Below are positions 43,900-55,929 of a DNA stretch of 64,000 bases, one piece after another; within the stretch, counting starts at the first letter, position 1, and every line of letters begins with the position of its first letter. Origin of the DNA: Tipula vernalis. Its lineage: Eukaryota > Arthropoda > Insecta > Diptera > Tipulidae. The notes under the pieces are model-generated. The model was not told the DNA's origin, did not search any database, and saw only the letters and a program-made list of their open reading frames with translations. The DNA lies in assembly GCA_958295665.1 (NCBI GenBank), contig OY282558.1:185358015-185422014 (forward strand), in the 5' to 3' direction. The translations under genes and the position numbers were made by a program.

Positions 43900-44395
43900 A
43901 CTGTTACTATAACATGAATTACAAGTAAGTAAATTGATCCCATAGTATCTGTACGTATATTTGTTCCAAATATTTCTTCTATCAAAGAATCTGCCTTCGG
44001 AAGCTGACAAGTTGCTAAAAGTTGCTAATAAATGTAATAATAAACACGTAATTTGGAAATTATTGAACGAAAAATGTGTCTTGGTTCCCTATATTTGCTG
44101 GGTTCCATTTAACGTGGCAAAGTATACACAAATACTTATGGGGGCACGCAGCTACTGTTGCTCAATTTTATGAGTAGTTTGTTTTTTGAATTTATGGCGA
44201 CTTCGTTACCAGAATATTTAGTACAACTAATCGGTAAGAAATGCCTGATCAGTTTTCAAATGAATAATTAATTTTCCAACTTTCCATATTGCACGTAAAT
44301 TTTTTTAAATTAAATTTTATTTTCGCAACTAATTTTCTGCGTTCCATTTACCATCTACTACCAAGTACTTATTTGCACTTTGCCACGTCAAATGG
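43900..44395. other. Unassigned AT-rich stretch
   Basis: No gene. GGTTCCATTTAACGTGGCAA (44100-44120) has an inverse at 44375-44395 (TTTGCCACGTCAAATGGAAC), giving a ~300-bp interval with inverted ends that may be a small element. Confidence 0.4.
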
Positions 44396-44399
44396 AACA

Positions 44400-44745
44400 C
44401 AGCAATTATCATTTAGGAGTATGGATTGATTTTCATTTTCCACAATTTAATGAATGAAAATTGTCAAAATTTATATTTATGTGATAAGCACAAATTGTTT
44501 CATTGTATTTACCAACTAAAAATATTAACTTAATTGGTTAATCTTTTCTGGTTTCCGCTGAAAATCAGGTTTTGGTTTTGTATTTTTTTACTGTCTTTCA
44601 GGCGGTGGGAATTCTTTTTCCATTTTCTCGGCTCCTCGACTAGCACTAATTTTTTCCAATGAGCACTAATTAGCACAAATTCGATTCTAACGGTATGAGA
44701 AATTTCAAGCTTAAATTCGAAAGTTTCCCTGCTGCAGTTACCTAC
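44400..44745 (-). repeat. Repeat family R, copy 5
   Basis: Same blocks and order as 10138-10500: GTATGGATTGATTTTCATTT, TTAATTGGTTAATCTTTTCT, GGTTTCCGCTGAAAATCAGG, CATTTTCTCGGCTCCTCGAC and AAATTCGAAAGTTTCCCTGC, with a short deletion in the middle. Confidence 0.75.
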
Positions 44746-44849
44746 ATATTCGGACACTATTAAATTTATCCCTTAATAAACCACTGTTAGTCGTGTTTTC
44801 CATGAGAACTGCTGCACTCGAACTCGATAAATTTTCAATTCCTTTTATT

Positions 44850-45362
44850 CTATGTAAATCTATAAAAAAAAATAAATTCATAAAGTGCTAATGTGTGGAG
44901 TATTTTACATAAATACACATTTGACCGTGAATGTTTCACGTTTTCATAGATTCTATTGCGTAGAGCGGAAGCGATTTCACTTACGTATTTATCCCAATTT
45001 GAGTAATTTTCGCCTATATTCGATCGAATTGCAGAGATCACTGAATGATTAACACGCTCGGAAGCATTCGACTGTGAAGAGTAGGTCGCGGTTTTTATAT
45101 CATATACCCAAAATTCGAACAAAAGTTCGTTGTACTCTTTGCTTTTAAATTGTACTCCATTATCTGAATGAATTGTTTCAGGAACACTAAAAGTAAGAAA
45201 TACCTCGTTCCTTAAGAAATGTGTAATCTGCTGTGCTGTAACTTTTGTAAGTGCCTTAAGCAAACCAAACTTTTTCAGATGGTCTAGACCGATAAGTATT
45301 AGTGTTTTTCCATGGCTCGAGCGAGGATACGGACCAAGCAAATCTACATAGATGTACACCAT
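44850..45362 (-). pseudogene. Ty3/Gypsy integrase core fragment
   Basis: A 170-codon minus-strand frame reads YVDLLGPYPRSSHGKTLILI (first Asp), VPETIHSDNGVQFKSKEY (second Asp), and YSSQSNASERVNHSVISAI (catalytic Glu in ASER). This is the D,D-35-E core of a Gypsy integrase. The N-terminal zinc-binding domain and the rest of pol are absent, and the C-terminus diverges. It is not contiguous with the Gypsy element at 16.6-20 kb, which lacks this very domain, but copies from two insertions are as likely as one split element. Confidence 0.75.
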
Positions 45363-45419
45363 TTCGACAGATTGTCGCTGTCTACCTGCAGTTTATTGGT
45401 GCCGCCAATGTTTTCCACA

Positions 45420-46200
45420 GATTTTCAGATCATTTGCAAACATAATACCTTAGAATTCTGTATTACTTTAGTAATGTCGCTGAAAATTATAAAAGTCCAA
45501 GGACCAACACGGAAGCCTTGTGGTATTCTGAGGTAGCTTGAATTAATTCTGATCTTCTGTTTCCAAGCTCAATATACCGAATGCGGTTACTCAAACACGA
45601 TGGTATTTTAAACAGAGGTTGGAATGGGGTTTAGGACACTAAACATGTTTAATACGATTATAGCGGTTTGAAAAATGTATTTTCATTGAATATGTCATAC
45701 TCGCCCCTATTGTATGGGGCGCAGTCACATCATATAATTCCACCAAACTAACTATCAAGCAGAATTAGATTGTATTGAGTTAATTTTACTGATGTTTGTG
45801 CCACTTCCATTGAAGGATTGCCGCTTGTGTTCGTAGTCGCTGTGTTTAGTAAAAGTTATATCACAAAAAAAGGTTACTACTCTTAAGTCGACATGAACTC
45901 AACTATATCAACAGCAATAGTACATATGTGTATAAAAAAAATATTGCTGAAAAACTGGCGCGCGCTTCCGAGAGAATGACAAAATCCTATATTTACCCAC
46001 ATTCAAAAACAATTTGTTGTTAAATGACCCTTCATATAATCAGAAACACCATTAATTGGAGCAAATACTTTCAAATCATCTGCGTAAAGCAGACAGAGTG
46101 TTTAACAAATATTGAGAATAAAAGCGCACCAATGTGACCTCCTGAGGAACTCCTCTTTCGAGGCCTGTATACACAATTGTGGGCTAAAATATGTTCGTAA
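45420..46200 (-). pseudogene. Non-LTR reverse transcriptase fragments
   Basis: Two short minus-strand pieces carry the RT motif IV area. IPQGFRVGPWTFIIFSDITK (about 45540-45470) corresponds to the usual PQGS-LGPLLFxIFINDI, and SSSGGHIGALLFSIFV (about 46150-46100) to the same motif of a second copy. They are too broken for clade assignment. The text between them (45560-45900) has no clear content. Confidence 0.5.
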
Positions 46201-46700
46201 CAGAGACTTACATCAAATGTAATTTTTTTAATGAATTTAAGTCCAACATAGACGTTTGTACACACTACTCGAAATTATTTTATTACGAGAACACAAAGTT
46301 CAATGAACACAATTATGCAGGTTAATCTTGAGATGCCGAATAGTTGAGCGAGATTAAAAATGATTATTTGGATTTAATTTTGTGTAAAGTGAATCAAAAT
46401 TAAATATTAAGAACCACAATCAATAAATTTTGATAAAAATAATATTTTTTGTTGTTAAATAGAAGAACCACACGTTTGTGTACCGTGAACTTATGCTCTT
46501 GCAAGTTTTTCTCAAAATTAAATGTAAAGACTATTTTAGTACAATAAAAAAATTCAATTTTGTACTCTTTATTTCACTACGTACTACAGCTGACCACAAA
46601 TTGTCATTTTCAAAATTAAAAACTTTATTTTTTATTTCGCCTACTCTAAATAAAAATGCAACCGACTAGTTGAAATAGAAAATCAAGTCATTTCTCATTA

Positions 46701-48024
46701 TCATTTGTCATAGAACCGGAATTCGGGCACAGGTCTGCGTCCTCCACGTGCAGTGCCTGAGATTCCTGGCTTGTTTGGGACATCTTTGCTCCCGGGATCT
46801 TTCTGGCTGGGGTAACCAGCCGCTGTATCCACGGAGCGATTTAGCCCTGCTTTACCTGCTGATGGTGCCTGTGTTCTCTCAGCCCTGTTACTCCTCTCAC
46901 CATCCTTTTTGGGGCGAAAGTACACGGCTCCAAACAGCCAGTTAACTTTATAGTTGGAGGCCTTTAAAATCTCCGCCGTCTTATGCGACACCGACAAGGT
47001 TAGTTGGAGGAGATCATTCTCTCTGTCTTTCCTTGCAATTTTCCACTCCGCGTTCCTGAGATCCTTATTCTGGACTCCCAAGCGGCGAAGTATCTTCTCG
47101 TTTGCCTCGTTTTTGCAACGAGGAAGATATACGAAGAATATTTTGGGGCGCGTTAATTCGTCCTCCCCGACTACTCTCAGGTTTGCGTTTTCCCATGGCT
47201 TTAGGGTCGGCACAGTGGCAGTCAGCCTTGATTTTAATATGTTCCAAAGGCGAGGTAGCATATTAGAAATTACATGAATTAATTAACATTCAACAAAAAA
47301 TTAATAAAGGCAATAAGCCACTTCGCCGTGTCCTTGTCAGCACAGTTGACGGTCAACCATCCATTCCTCGTGCGGCATCCTAAAATTGTCGGGTTAATGC
47401 CGTCCATTGGTAGTTTCGCCACTGCATCCATGATGCTATCTTGTACAGCCAGGATCTGGCTGTACCTAGTTTGACTTCTGGGAAGCCTTGGTCGGTTATT
47501 TCAAACCTGATGTCCTTCACTGCGTCTTTGTAGGTTAGCTTCACCTCGTCCGAGCTGCCACCATCTCCTAGCTTCGGACCTGTCATATATTGTGAGCTAC
47601 CCTTTCCTTCGGTTGGCAATAGGTTGCTCTTTCTTCTCCCTTTTTGCTGGGGTGTTCTTTGGGGTCGTGTTGTCTGACCGGCTCCGTTTAGTGGTACTGA
47701 CCGTTCGATCTTTTATTTTAATTTGGCACTATGCCAGAGCTAACTCGTGAAGAATGCCCCGCTGAGTTCCAAGTCCTCGAGGCTGCTTTTAATTTCGGCG
47801 GTTGTAGACACTGATGCGGTGTCCGAGAATGATGGCACTTGTGCGCCTTGTACTCGGTCGCCGACAATGGTATCCGCGCTTGAGTGTTCACTGCTATCAT
47901 CAGATAGCGTGGTTTCCATATTAAAATTCTCAGAAGTAGGTCCTTGTTGGACCTTGTCATCCTCTGAGATTGGTGCGTTTAGAGGAGCCCCTCCCTCATA
48001 TTTTTTTATTTCTGAAATATCCAT
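46701..48024 (-). pseudogene. Retroelement ORF1-like gene with a DUF4780-type domain, broken
   Basis: Three minus-strand pieces (48024-47740, 47619-47380 and 47261-46701) appear to be one gene in three frames. The first has an acidic, Ser/Asp/Glu-rich N-terminus. The last holds LRVVGEDELTRPKIFFVYLP and KVNWLFGAVYFRPKKD, a layout I associate with DUF4780 domains of insect non-LTR ORF1 proteins, then a basic Gly/Arg/Pro tail. Base composition is richer in GC than the surroundings, consistent with a retroelement coding region. ORF1 proteins bind element RNA. The RT fragments further left may belong to the same element. Assignment is by memory only. Confidence 0.5.
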
Positions 48025-48059
48025 GCAGTTTCGGATTTGTTGAGAGGAAAAGAAGGTCC

Positions 48060-48430
48060 ACCATAGCAGCGCCTCTTACTGTGGTAAGGCTAATTGAAAC
48101 CGGAGGTCACCAGGTATCCGGAGTTCCATGCTAGAGACCAAATAACTCATGGCCATTCATCCCTCGGCGCACGTGTCTTACCTTGGATTTGGGGTTTCTT
48201 GTCAAGGTTATTCCTTCCTTTAGCGTCGTACTTTAGCCTGTCGTTCGGTAAACAAACAATCAGTTACCGGTGGTCACCACGGGGAGGTAGCACGTACAAT
48301 TGCGAACCACGATTAGGTTACAGACCCGCAGTAATACAACCCCATCGCAGTTCACACAGGTATTCCAAACTGCAAGGTAAACTGTATGATATATTACGTA
48401 GCATTGAATGTTTAAATCTCTTATAATGAT
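48060..48430 (-). other. Possible 5' untranslated region of the ORF1 element
   Basis: GC-rich relative to neighbours and directly upstream (minus strand) of the ORF1-like gene. Plus-strand open frame 48094-48426 has no known domain and is probably incidental. Confidence 0.35.
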
Positions 48431-48829
48431 TCGATATCCCTTGGGCTTGTTCAACTCAATAGTATTCCCCATAAAATTTAGTATTTATTTTTTAAGAATA
48501 CAGCCAATTTGTTAATTGTAAATGAAACAATTACGTCTTATGCGGTCAATGACATATACCATAAATCAATCGAAATTTATTTAAATAGCTCTGAATTCTG
48601 GTTGTCAAATTTAAAGATAAACACAGTGCATTATTTTTAAACTTTCGGAGGTAAATATGTGAAATCGCATTATCACTTATATGGGACCGGAAGTCATGTT
48701 TCTATTTTATCATCTTTATGTTTTGGAGTTAAACAAACCATTCATGGAACATGACTTTTTGTTATTGTTTTTTTAAGATACCGGGTGTCAAATATTTAAA
48801 AAATTTATGCACTTGGTAATTATCCGAAA

Positions 48830-49500
48830 ATTATAAAATTGGGCTCATTTTAAAGATACATGAATAGGGGTTATAAAATAATTATAAAAATGGTACCATC
48901 TTTTATTTCGTCGTTTTCAAAATGGTCGTTAAAACTTTCATCACTTCAAAGGTTGAATTTATACAAATTTCTAGATTTTATATGGGCCTTTCATTCAGAC
49001 GAATTCTCCCGGACTACCCACGTAAAACTTGACCTAAAAATGTTTCTAGAGATAACTGCAATATCAAAATGGCGGTTCGATTTTCTTCTCTATTTTGTTT
49101 TAATTTCTTTTATTTATGTTCAGGGATGCGATTATGTTTCGAATATGTATAAAACATTACGAGTTCTCGTAATTGCGACTTGTTGTTATTATTTTACTAG
49201 TGCAGCTATTTAGGTATGACAGACAACCCATAATGATTAAAAAGATTCTTTTTAAAGTTGGCTCTCTCGGCTGACTCTACATGGATTAGAAAGTTAGTTT
49301 GAGGCGCCGACCGTTGCGCACATTAATAAATTCATGATTTTGAATTTCAATTTATAAATTTAAAATTATGGTGGTAATAACCGCCACAAATTTAAACAAA
49401 TTTTTAAATTTTATATGGGCTTTTCATTCAAATGAATTATCCCGGTCTCTCCACATTAAACTTGGACCTGATAATTTTTCTAGGGATAACTATTAGCTGC
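48830..49500 (+). repeat. Diverged direct repeat pair
   Basis: TTTTATATGGGCCTTTCATT...GAATTCTCCCGGACTACCCA (48975-49020) recurs as TTTTATATGGGCTTTTCATT...GAATTATCCCGGTCTCTCCA (49410-49455). Similarity extends to TTTTTCTAGGGATAACT-like sequence on the right. The spacing is about 435 bp. It is non-coding. Confidence 0.6.
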
Positions 49501-49504
49501 GCAC

Positions 49505-51735
49505 ACTCATATGATAAGCCATGACAAACCAAAATGAGCCTATATGTATTTTGTGTTATAGGTATTTTGTTAATTTTTCATTTTATTTAAAATATGTTTC
49601 GACTGAATATGTCGGCTGGTAACTTTCGGTTGAAATAGAAAAGACATTATCTGAAAACTTTCTGCCAACTTTAATAGTATGTTTAATACGAATTAAGTTG
49701 TGTTACATTTATGTCAATTAGATATAGATCCAAATACGGGGTATTAGGTGAGTTTTAATTCTAGGCAGAGAGTGGACTCAAATGCCAAATTCTAAATCAA
49801 AATTATTATGTAAATTACAGTGTCGGAGCTCTTCAATTGAAGGACTTTCCGTGTGAAGGTGTAGTACACATATCACAGCAGTATTAAACCACTTTGAATT
49901 GAAGTACCCAAGTATAGTGTTGTAGTACTAGGATAGTTTTGAATTACGTAAAAATTAGTTGGTTCACTTGTTATCAAATACATACTACACGTTTTTTTAT
50001 TTTATCACAATACAAATTTATAATACAAAAACAAATTTTCTTATCAATTCAGCAATGTTTGTTTATAAATTTTTTTTTTTCTGTTGTCTAAACCTAAAGT
50101 TATGTTAAAGTAAATAGATTTTTCGTAAAAGATTAGAATAGATAATAGATTTAGATATATGTACTTATATACATATTGTACGAGTACCGTAAACCTCAAT
50201 ATTACAGGTTTGTACACTACAACGAATTAAACAGCTGATACTTGTTTTACACCAAGCAAACAGTCCATACACAAATATTTTGTAATGTTTATTTATTATG
50301 TACTTATATAAAATAAATTTAGGTCTATATCGCTCTAGCCTTGTAACATTTAACGTTATGGGCTCGGTGACTTCTTTCACCGAATTCTACCTAGGTATAT
50401 GTTTACTTTAAAACGTCTAACGATAATAAATTAATCCACTAATCAATCACTTGATTATGAAAAGTTCGATTTAATCGGTCGTCTATTATAAGCCGGATCT
50501 TATCATTTAACTAGAATAAAAATAGAATCACATTTTGATTTCATCTTTATCAAATGAAAATCACGGATTTATATTTTTGCAAAGATGATTTGGCTGAAAT
50601 GTTTGTAAACCATACATAGTAAATCAATTGAAGTCATATTATACATATCAATTAATGTCATAGGAATCCAGTATACGTACATTTAGTAATTCAAGTATTA
50701 AACTATTCATTTACACTCGTTAAATAACTGATAACCGCAATCTATTAATACCAACTCAATTTAGTGATAATGAAAATTTGTGATTTATAAATCAAAAATT
50801 GAGTTTCTTTATAAATATGTATATTCTTTAAGTACTTTGACCATAACACTTAGAAAGTACGATTTTAAATTATAAAAATTGTTGTCTAATTTTTTTTTTT
50901 TTTTTTTGTAATTATATCAGATTTAGATGAACATTTTATTAAACTCACCATAAAACATTATATTCCGTGTTTCGATAAAATATCTTTTGATTGGCCAGCG
51001 CAGTTATCCGCGACCATAACAACCAAAGAAATCGGTTTTATAACTTTTGTATACGAGTGCTAACAATATTGATAGAAACCATAATCTAATATATATATAG
51101 AAGGGGTGAAATATCAAACACTCATTATATTCAATTATATTTTCTTAGCAATATTTGATTTTAATTAAATTAAATTGAAAATACATAAATCCACACAAAA
51201 AAATACATCCCTTATTTTTCAACAGCCAAAAACCAAATATTTTTGTTTTCCCGGGGATGAATATCCCGGTTATTTACTTTTTTATCCAAAATGTATGCAG
51301 CAATAACAAACGAAAATATGTGAGTACTCTCTCGTATACCAAATCCAAATATAACGCACGTTTTTATGTATTTGAAATATGCTTGCTTTGGGGAAAATAG
51401 GTGGAAAACAACACTCACTTTACACAATCTAAATAATATTTTGTATTCGTACTTACTCATTTATAACAAAAAGTGGAAAACTCAATTTTTCTTCTTCATT
51501 CATATTTGTACGTAAACATTTTAGATATTAATTTTAAGTAAATATTGAATTAAGACAAAGAACTTTACATAAGTTAAAAATAATTTATTTATTTACATGT
51601 ATTTATATTCATTTTATTATTGGTGGTATTATTATTTGAAAAAACAAGTGGATGATGTTGATTAAATTATTCCTTTTATCTTAATGCTCAAAGAGGTCGG
51701 ATATGTTCTTAAATTAGAGTTCATCTGACTTATTT
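49505..51735. other. AT-rich stretch without recognised genes
   Basis: No gene or element was identified in 2.2 kb. A TATATATATAGAAGGGG sequence at 51090-51107 looks like a TATA box but has no convincing start codon or open frame downstream. The minus frame at 50165-50380 has no domain I can name. Confidence 0.4.
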
Positions 51736-51881
51736 GACATAATTTTATTTAGCATTTTTTTATTTAACAAATCGACGTACAAGTCGTTCAATAATCGAAT
51801 AAATTATTATAAAAATTATAAAATATTTAAAATTAAAATTAAAATTATTAATTTTAAGACTAAACTAAAACTAAAAGTTTT

Positions 51882-51938
51882 GAGGAGAGCGGATAGCTAA
51901 TGGATTTATGGTCCTTTAAAAGCTAATCAGCTCTCCTC
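51882..51938 (-). other. Stem-loop in the non-LTR 3' UTR
   Basis: GAGGAGAGCGGATAGC on one side pairs with GCTAATCAGCTCTCCTC on the other, about 17 bp with one or two mismatches around a loop of about 23 bases. It lies 170-230 bases after the ORF2 stop. 3'-end hairpins are recognised by the reverse transcriptase in several non-LTR families; that role here is inference. Confidence 0.5.
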
Positions 51939-52109
51939 TAAACAAAAATTAGACAGAAATAATGAACAAGATATAAAACAATAATTCAGCAATAAACTGA
52001 AAGTTAAATATATAATAATAAAAAATATACAAAAAAAAAATATAAAACAATGAAAATAAAATAAAATAAGATGAATAAACAAATTAAAAGATACAGATAA
52101 TGTGTCGCG

Positions 52110-53768
52110 TTAAAGATAATCTTCGACCCGTTCAGCCAAATACGCCTTTAAAGTTTTCTTGAAATTGTGAACATTCACAGATCTAGTAATAACAGTCGGT
52201 AAATGGTTATATACATATGGACCAAAGTACGATATGGATTTTCTACCAAATTCAGTTTTGATTTTATAACATTTTAAAAGATTAGAACGACGGGTTGTAT
52301 GGCTATGATTTACATATTGAAACTCAATGTTTGATAGCGTTGACGATAACCGCAAACATTTATACATATATAGTGAAACATGAAATTGGAATAATGCGTT
52401 TATTGGCAGGATTCCTTCAGTTACATTCTTATACAGCTCGACGGAAGGAAACAAGTGTGGAAGCCTATAGATAGCTTTGCTGGTTTTGTTTTGTAAAATT
52501 TGCAACCGTTTTATCTTTGATTTTCCAGTATGGCCAAAACAAGCAATCGCAAAGTAGAATCTTGTGTGAATAAATGAAAAATAAATCATTTTTAGAATAT
52601 GTTGTGGAACAAAGGAAGCAAGTTTCTTAATCAAATAAATAAACGGACTGAATTTTAAACTCAACGTATGAATGTGTTCATTCCAAGACATATGCTTATC
52701 AAGTAAAACTCCAAGATATTTGAGTTTATCAACTCCCTCGATAATACCATTTGAAACTTGCAAGGGTTGGAAATCACAATGAGGGAGGAATGGGGATTGA
52801 AAGATAATAAATTTTGTTTTGTTGAGGTTTACAGATATTTTATTTACATTGAAATATTCTATAAGTACAGCAACGTCGTTTTCCATGTGTGTCATGGCTT
52901 GGGAGCAATCTTTGGAATTATAGAATATTGCGGTATCATCAGCAAACATTCTAATTTTCCCAGCCAGAGGTAGGTGTGATATATCATTTATGAAAATCAG
53001 AAATAGAATAGGGCCAAGTACACTACCCTGAGGGACGCCGCAATTAATAGTTAAAGTGCTACTTATTACACCATCTAAAGCCACAAATTGTTTACGATTT
53101 TGAAGATAACTCATCAAAATATTATAAGCCAAGCCCCGAAAGCCATAGCAATACAACTTATTTAGAAGTAGGCGATGATCAATGCAGTCAAACGCTTTAT
53201 GCAGATCTAAAAATAGACCACATATATACTCCTGATTATCGAAAGCTCGGTAAATCAGATCAGTAATCTCAATTAAAGCGGTATCTGTGCCAGACCTCTG
53301 TCTAAAACCGTATTGATGACAGTAAAAAAAATCTGAAGCGTTTAGATATTCAGTCAGGCGAGTTGCAATTAATTTTTCAAGTATTTTGTCAAACACAGAC
53401 AAGACAGAAATTGGTCGGTAGTTACTAGCAGCTTTGCAGTCTCCTGATTTAAATATTGGTGTCACTTTTGCAATCTTCAAACAATCAGGATAAATACCGG
53501 TTTCAAACACTACATTGAATAAATCCGTCAATATTTGAGAAAAGAATGCAGAGTTACGTTTTATAACAGTATTATGAATATTATCATACCCACCACCCTT
53601 ATTATTGTCTAAATTATTAATTATATTATATGTTTCCGTAACGGAGATTGGGCGCAAAAAAAATGAATTCGAGCTGATATTGTGCAGATTGTATAATTCA
53701 GTGTTACCATTACTTGTAGAAGAGAGGCTGTTGCCAGCATTTACAAAACGGTTATTGAATATATTCAC
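52110..53768 (-). pseudogene. Non-LTR ORF2: reverse transcriptase, 552 codons uninterrupted
   Basis: The longest open frame of the window. In order: VTPIFKSGDCKAASNYRPIS, QYGFRQRSGTDTALIEI, CGLFLDLHKAFDCIDHRLLL (first catalytic Asp), GVPQGSVLGPILFLIFINDI and MFADDTAIFY (FADD box), then a thumb and a C-terminal region with KRLQILQNKTSKAIYRLP. All RT palm motifs are intact. It copies element RNA onto nicked DNA. The first Met is internal; translation would come from the endonuclease, which is separated from it by a frameshift at about 53800. The integrity of this half suggests relatively recent insertion. Confidence 0.85.
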
Positions 53769-53874
53769 AATACTGGGAAGGTCTTTGTATTCGATATCAT
53801 TTTGTACAATGGAGTGGATATCCGCTTTAGTATTATGCTTTATGAATTGATTTATTTGATTCCATTCATTTGAT

Positions 53875-54955
53875 TCATTCCTTTTGATTTAAATTATTAA
53901 ACAATTTTTTGTAATATAATTTTTTGCATAGTATTTTTTTAGATTTGATCCTTCTATTGAGTAAATCTAGTCTGTCCTTTAACGCAGAGTTGTTTGTGCT
54001 TTGTTTAAACCTTTTGAGTGTGCGATTTTTTTCTTTTATTAGATTCCAAAGATCTAGATTCATCCAGGGACAAATACTAGCATTTTTCATTTTCACCTGT
54101 ACTTGTTTAGACTTCGAAAATTTACCAACCAACTCATTATATTTTCCAAAGATTAATTTTAGGGTTGAATCAGGGTTGTGAATGTCAAATGAGGTTGAAA
54201 ATAAAAATTCATCGAAGTATTGATTCACTTTGTCATAATTTATCGTTTTCTTTTCTAATACCTTATTTATGTATTTCGGTTTAAACACGAATTTTGAAAA
54301 AATAAAACTATGATCACTGATATCAGATTCAATTGTTGAGTTAAAAACTCGTTCTATAATAAGAAAACTGCAAATAGCATGATCCAAGATATTACCACTT
54401 ACTGGTCTGGTAGCAAATGTGTTAGTAACAATCATACCATGACTTTATAAGGTGGAATTGTACTCAGAAATTAGTTTTAATTTTTTATTAATCGGTATAT
54501 TCAAATCTCCTACAATAATAAAGTCAGAATTGGAATTGTTGCTACATAGAAGTTGTTCCAAGATTTCTAAAAAATAAGTAGTATCAGAGCCAGGTGGCCT
54601 ATAAATCCCACAAACATTAATTGGATTAAGCCCCGAGAGTTGAATATAAATAAACTGGAACGGCAAGGTCCCATAGTCAGTGTTTAGGATATTATAGCGA
54701 ATATCTTCCCTGATGAACATCGCGATTCCCCCCCCCCCCCTCAGACCTGTCATCTCTACAAGAGAAGACGTTTGAGAAATTTTTAATATTAAAGGAGAAT
54801 ATATTTGAGCTTTTAATAAATGTTTCGGTTATAACTATCAAATGAATCTCAGTATGTAAATGTAAACTATCAATGAAATTTAGTAAATCGTCAAACTTAC
54901 TTAGTTCATTCATACCCCAAATATTAAATTGAAGTACACACAGGCTTTTGGAAGA
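53875..54955 (-). pseudogene. Non-LTR ORF2: APE endonuclease and linker, frameshifted
   Basis: Pieces in three frames: VITETFI (about 54830), the GGGIAMFIREDI segment (after a frameshift in a run of ten C on the plus strand near 54730), GDLNIPI (about 54500), ILDHAIC and SDISDHSFIFSKF (about 54380-54310). These are the ordered motifs of the APE/EEP endonuclease fold, ending in the catalytic SDH. The linker to RT follows to 53875. The endonuclease nicks the target to prime reverse transcription. The frame breaks disable it. Confidence 0.75.
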
Positions 54956-54959
54956 AATT

Positions 54960-55925
54960 TAAAAAATTTTATTATACTTATACCGCCATAAAAATCCAAA
55001 GGGCGAACTGTTGGCGGACTATTATGAAATTTTCGATAAGATCGAACTTGTCGATAAAATCGAGTTTTTCGCCCAATTATGAAACGAAAAAATTAGTGAA
55101 AATGGTATTCACAAGATTTTCGATTGGTTAATCAGCAACAAAATTAAGAGGCCAATTATTCATAATATATCTAACCAAAAAAAAATAGAAATATCAATCC
55201 CCCCTCCCTCCCGTACTTTACCCCAAGATTTATAAGTGTATAACCCTGAACAAAAAATACGAACTTTCCTTGAGCTCATTGTGTTGGTAATTTGGTTTCG
55301 TACTGAAAAAGTTGGTCTACTCATCAGGTAGCTACGACCAAACTACAAAATACAGTTCCTACTTAACATAGATAGTGTCAAGTACGAACGTTCTGATTTA
55401 GCGAATTATATTCACTAAATCAAAAAAACTGAAGGAAAACTCCTCATTTGTTTGTAGTAAAGTAGGAAATGTATTATTGTTCATCGACTGTAATTGAACA
55501 ATTGCTGAGTACACCGTGAAACAACTTTTTAGTCTCTGGTGAAATCACATTTCTTTATAAACACTACCCCTTCAATAAGAGATACGAGGACCTGTCTCCA
55601 GTCACTTTATCAGAAATATTTGTCGAAAGAAAGGATTAACGACTTCTTCTCGATTGCTTAAAGATAGTAAATGTCCGAGTAATTATATGTGACCGACTTG
55701 ATTTTAATTTTTTCACTATACAGAAATTTGCTAAACTCGTTTAAAAAGAAAACTTTCGACATCAAAAGATAACGATTTGAGCGTTGGAGATCTGACCTAA
55801 ACTATCGGTGACAGTAAATATGATGTTAATATTCCGTAGAAATCTTGAGGCAAACATCGCTTAATTACTTCGGTCTAAAAAGACCAAAGTATTGAAATCC
55901 TGTCAAAATTGATCAAAAATTTGGT
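54960..55925. other. AT-rich stretch without genes
   Basis: Nothing recognised. A C-rich tract (CCCCCCTCCCTCCCG) at 55199-55214 stands out. Confidence 0.4.
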
Positions 55926-55929
55926 TGGT

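Larger units (their letters stand above)
51740..54955 (-). mobile_element. Non-LTR retrotransposon, ORF2 nearly complete, 5'-truncated
   Basis: The minus strand encodes an APE-type endonuclease then a full reverse transcriptase, followed by about 370 bp of AU-rich 3' UTR with a stable hairpin. ORF1 is missing, as usual for 5' truncation. The gene needs at least three frame corrections. The clade is uncertain; RT motifs fit the broad Jockey/CR1-like group. Confidence 0.85.

Noticed and set aside
48094..48426. 110-codon plus-strand frame
   Set aside because: It lies in the likely 5' region of the minus-strand ORF1 element and shows no domain.
51090..51130. TATA-like TATATATATAGAAGGGG with an initiator-like TCATTA
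   Set aside because: No start codon, open frame or known gene follows; AT-rich DNA yields such matches often.
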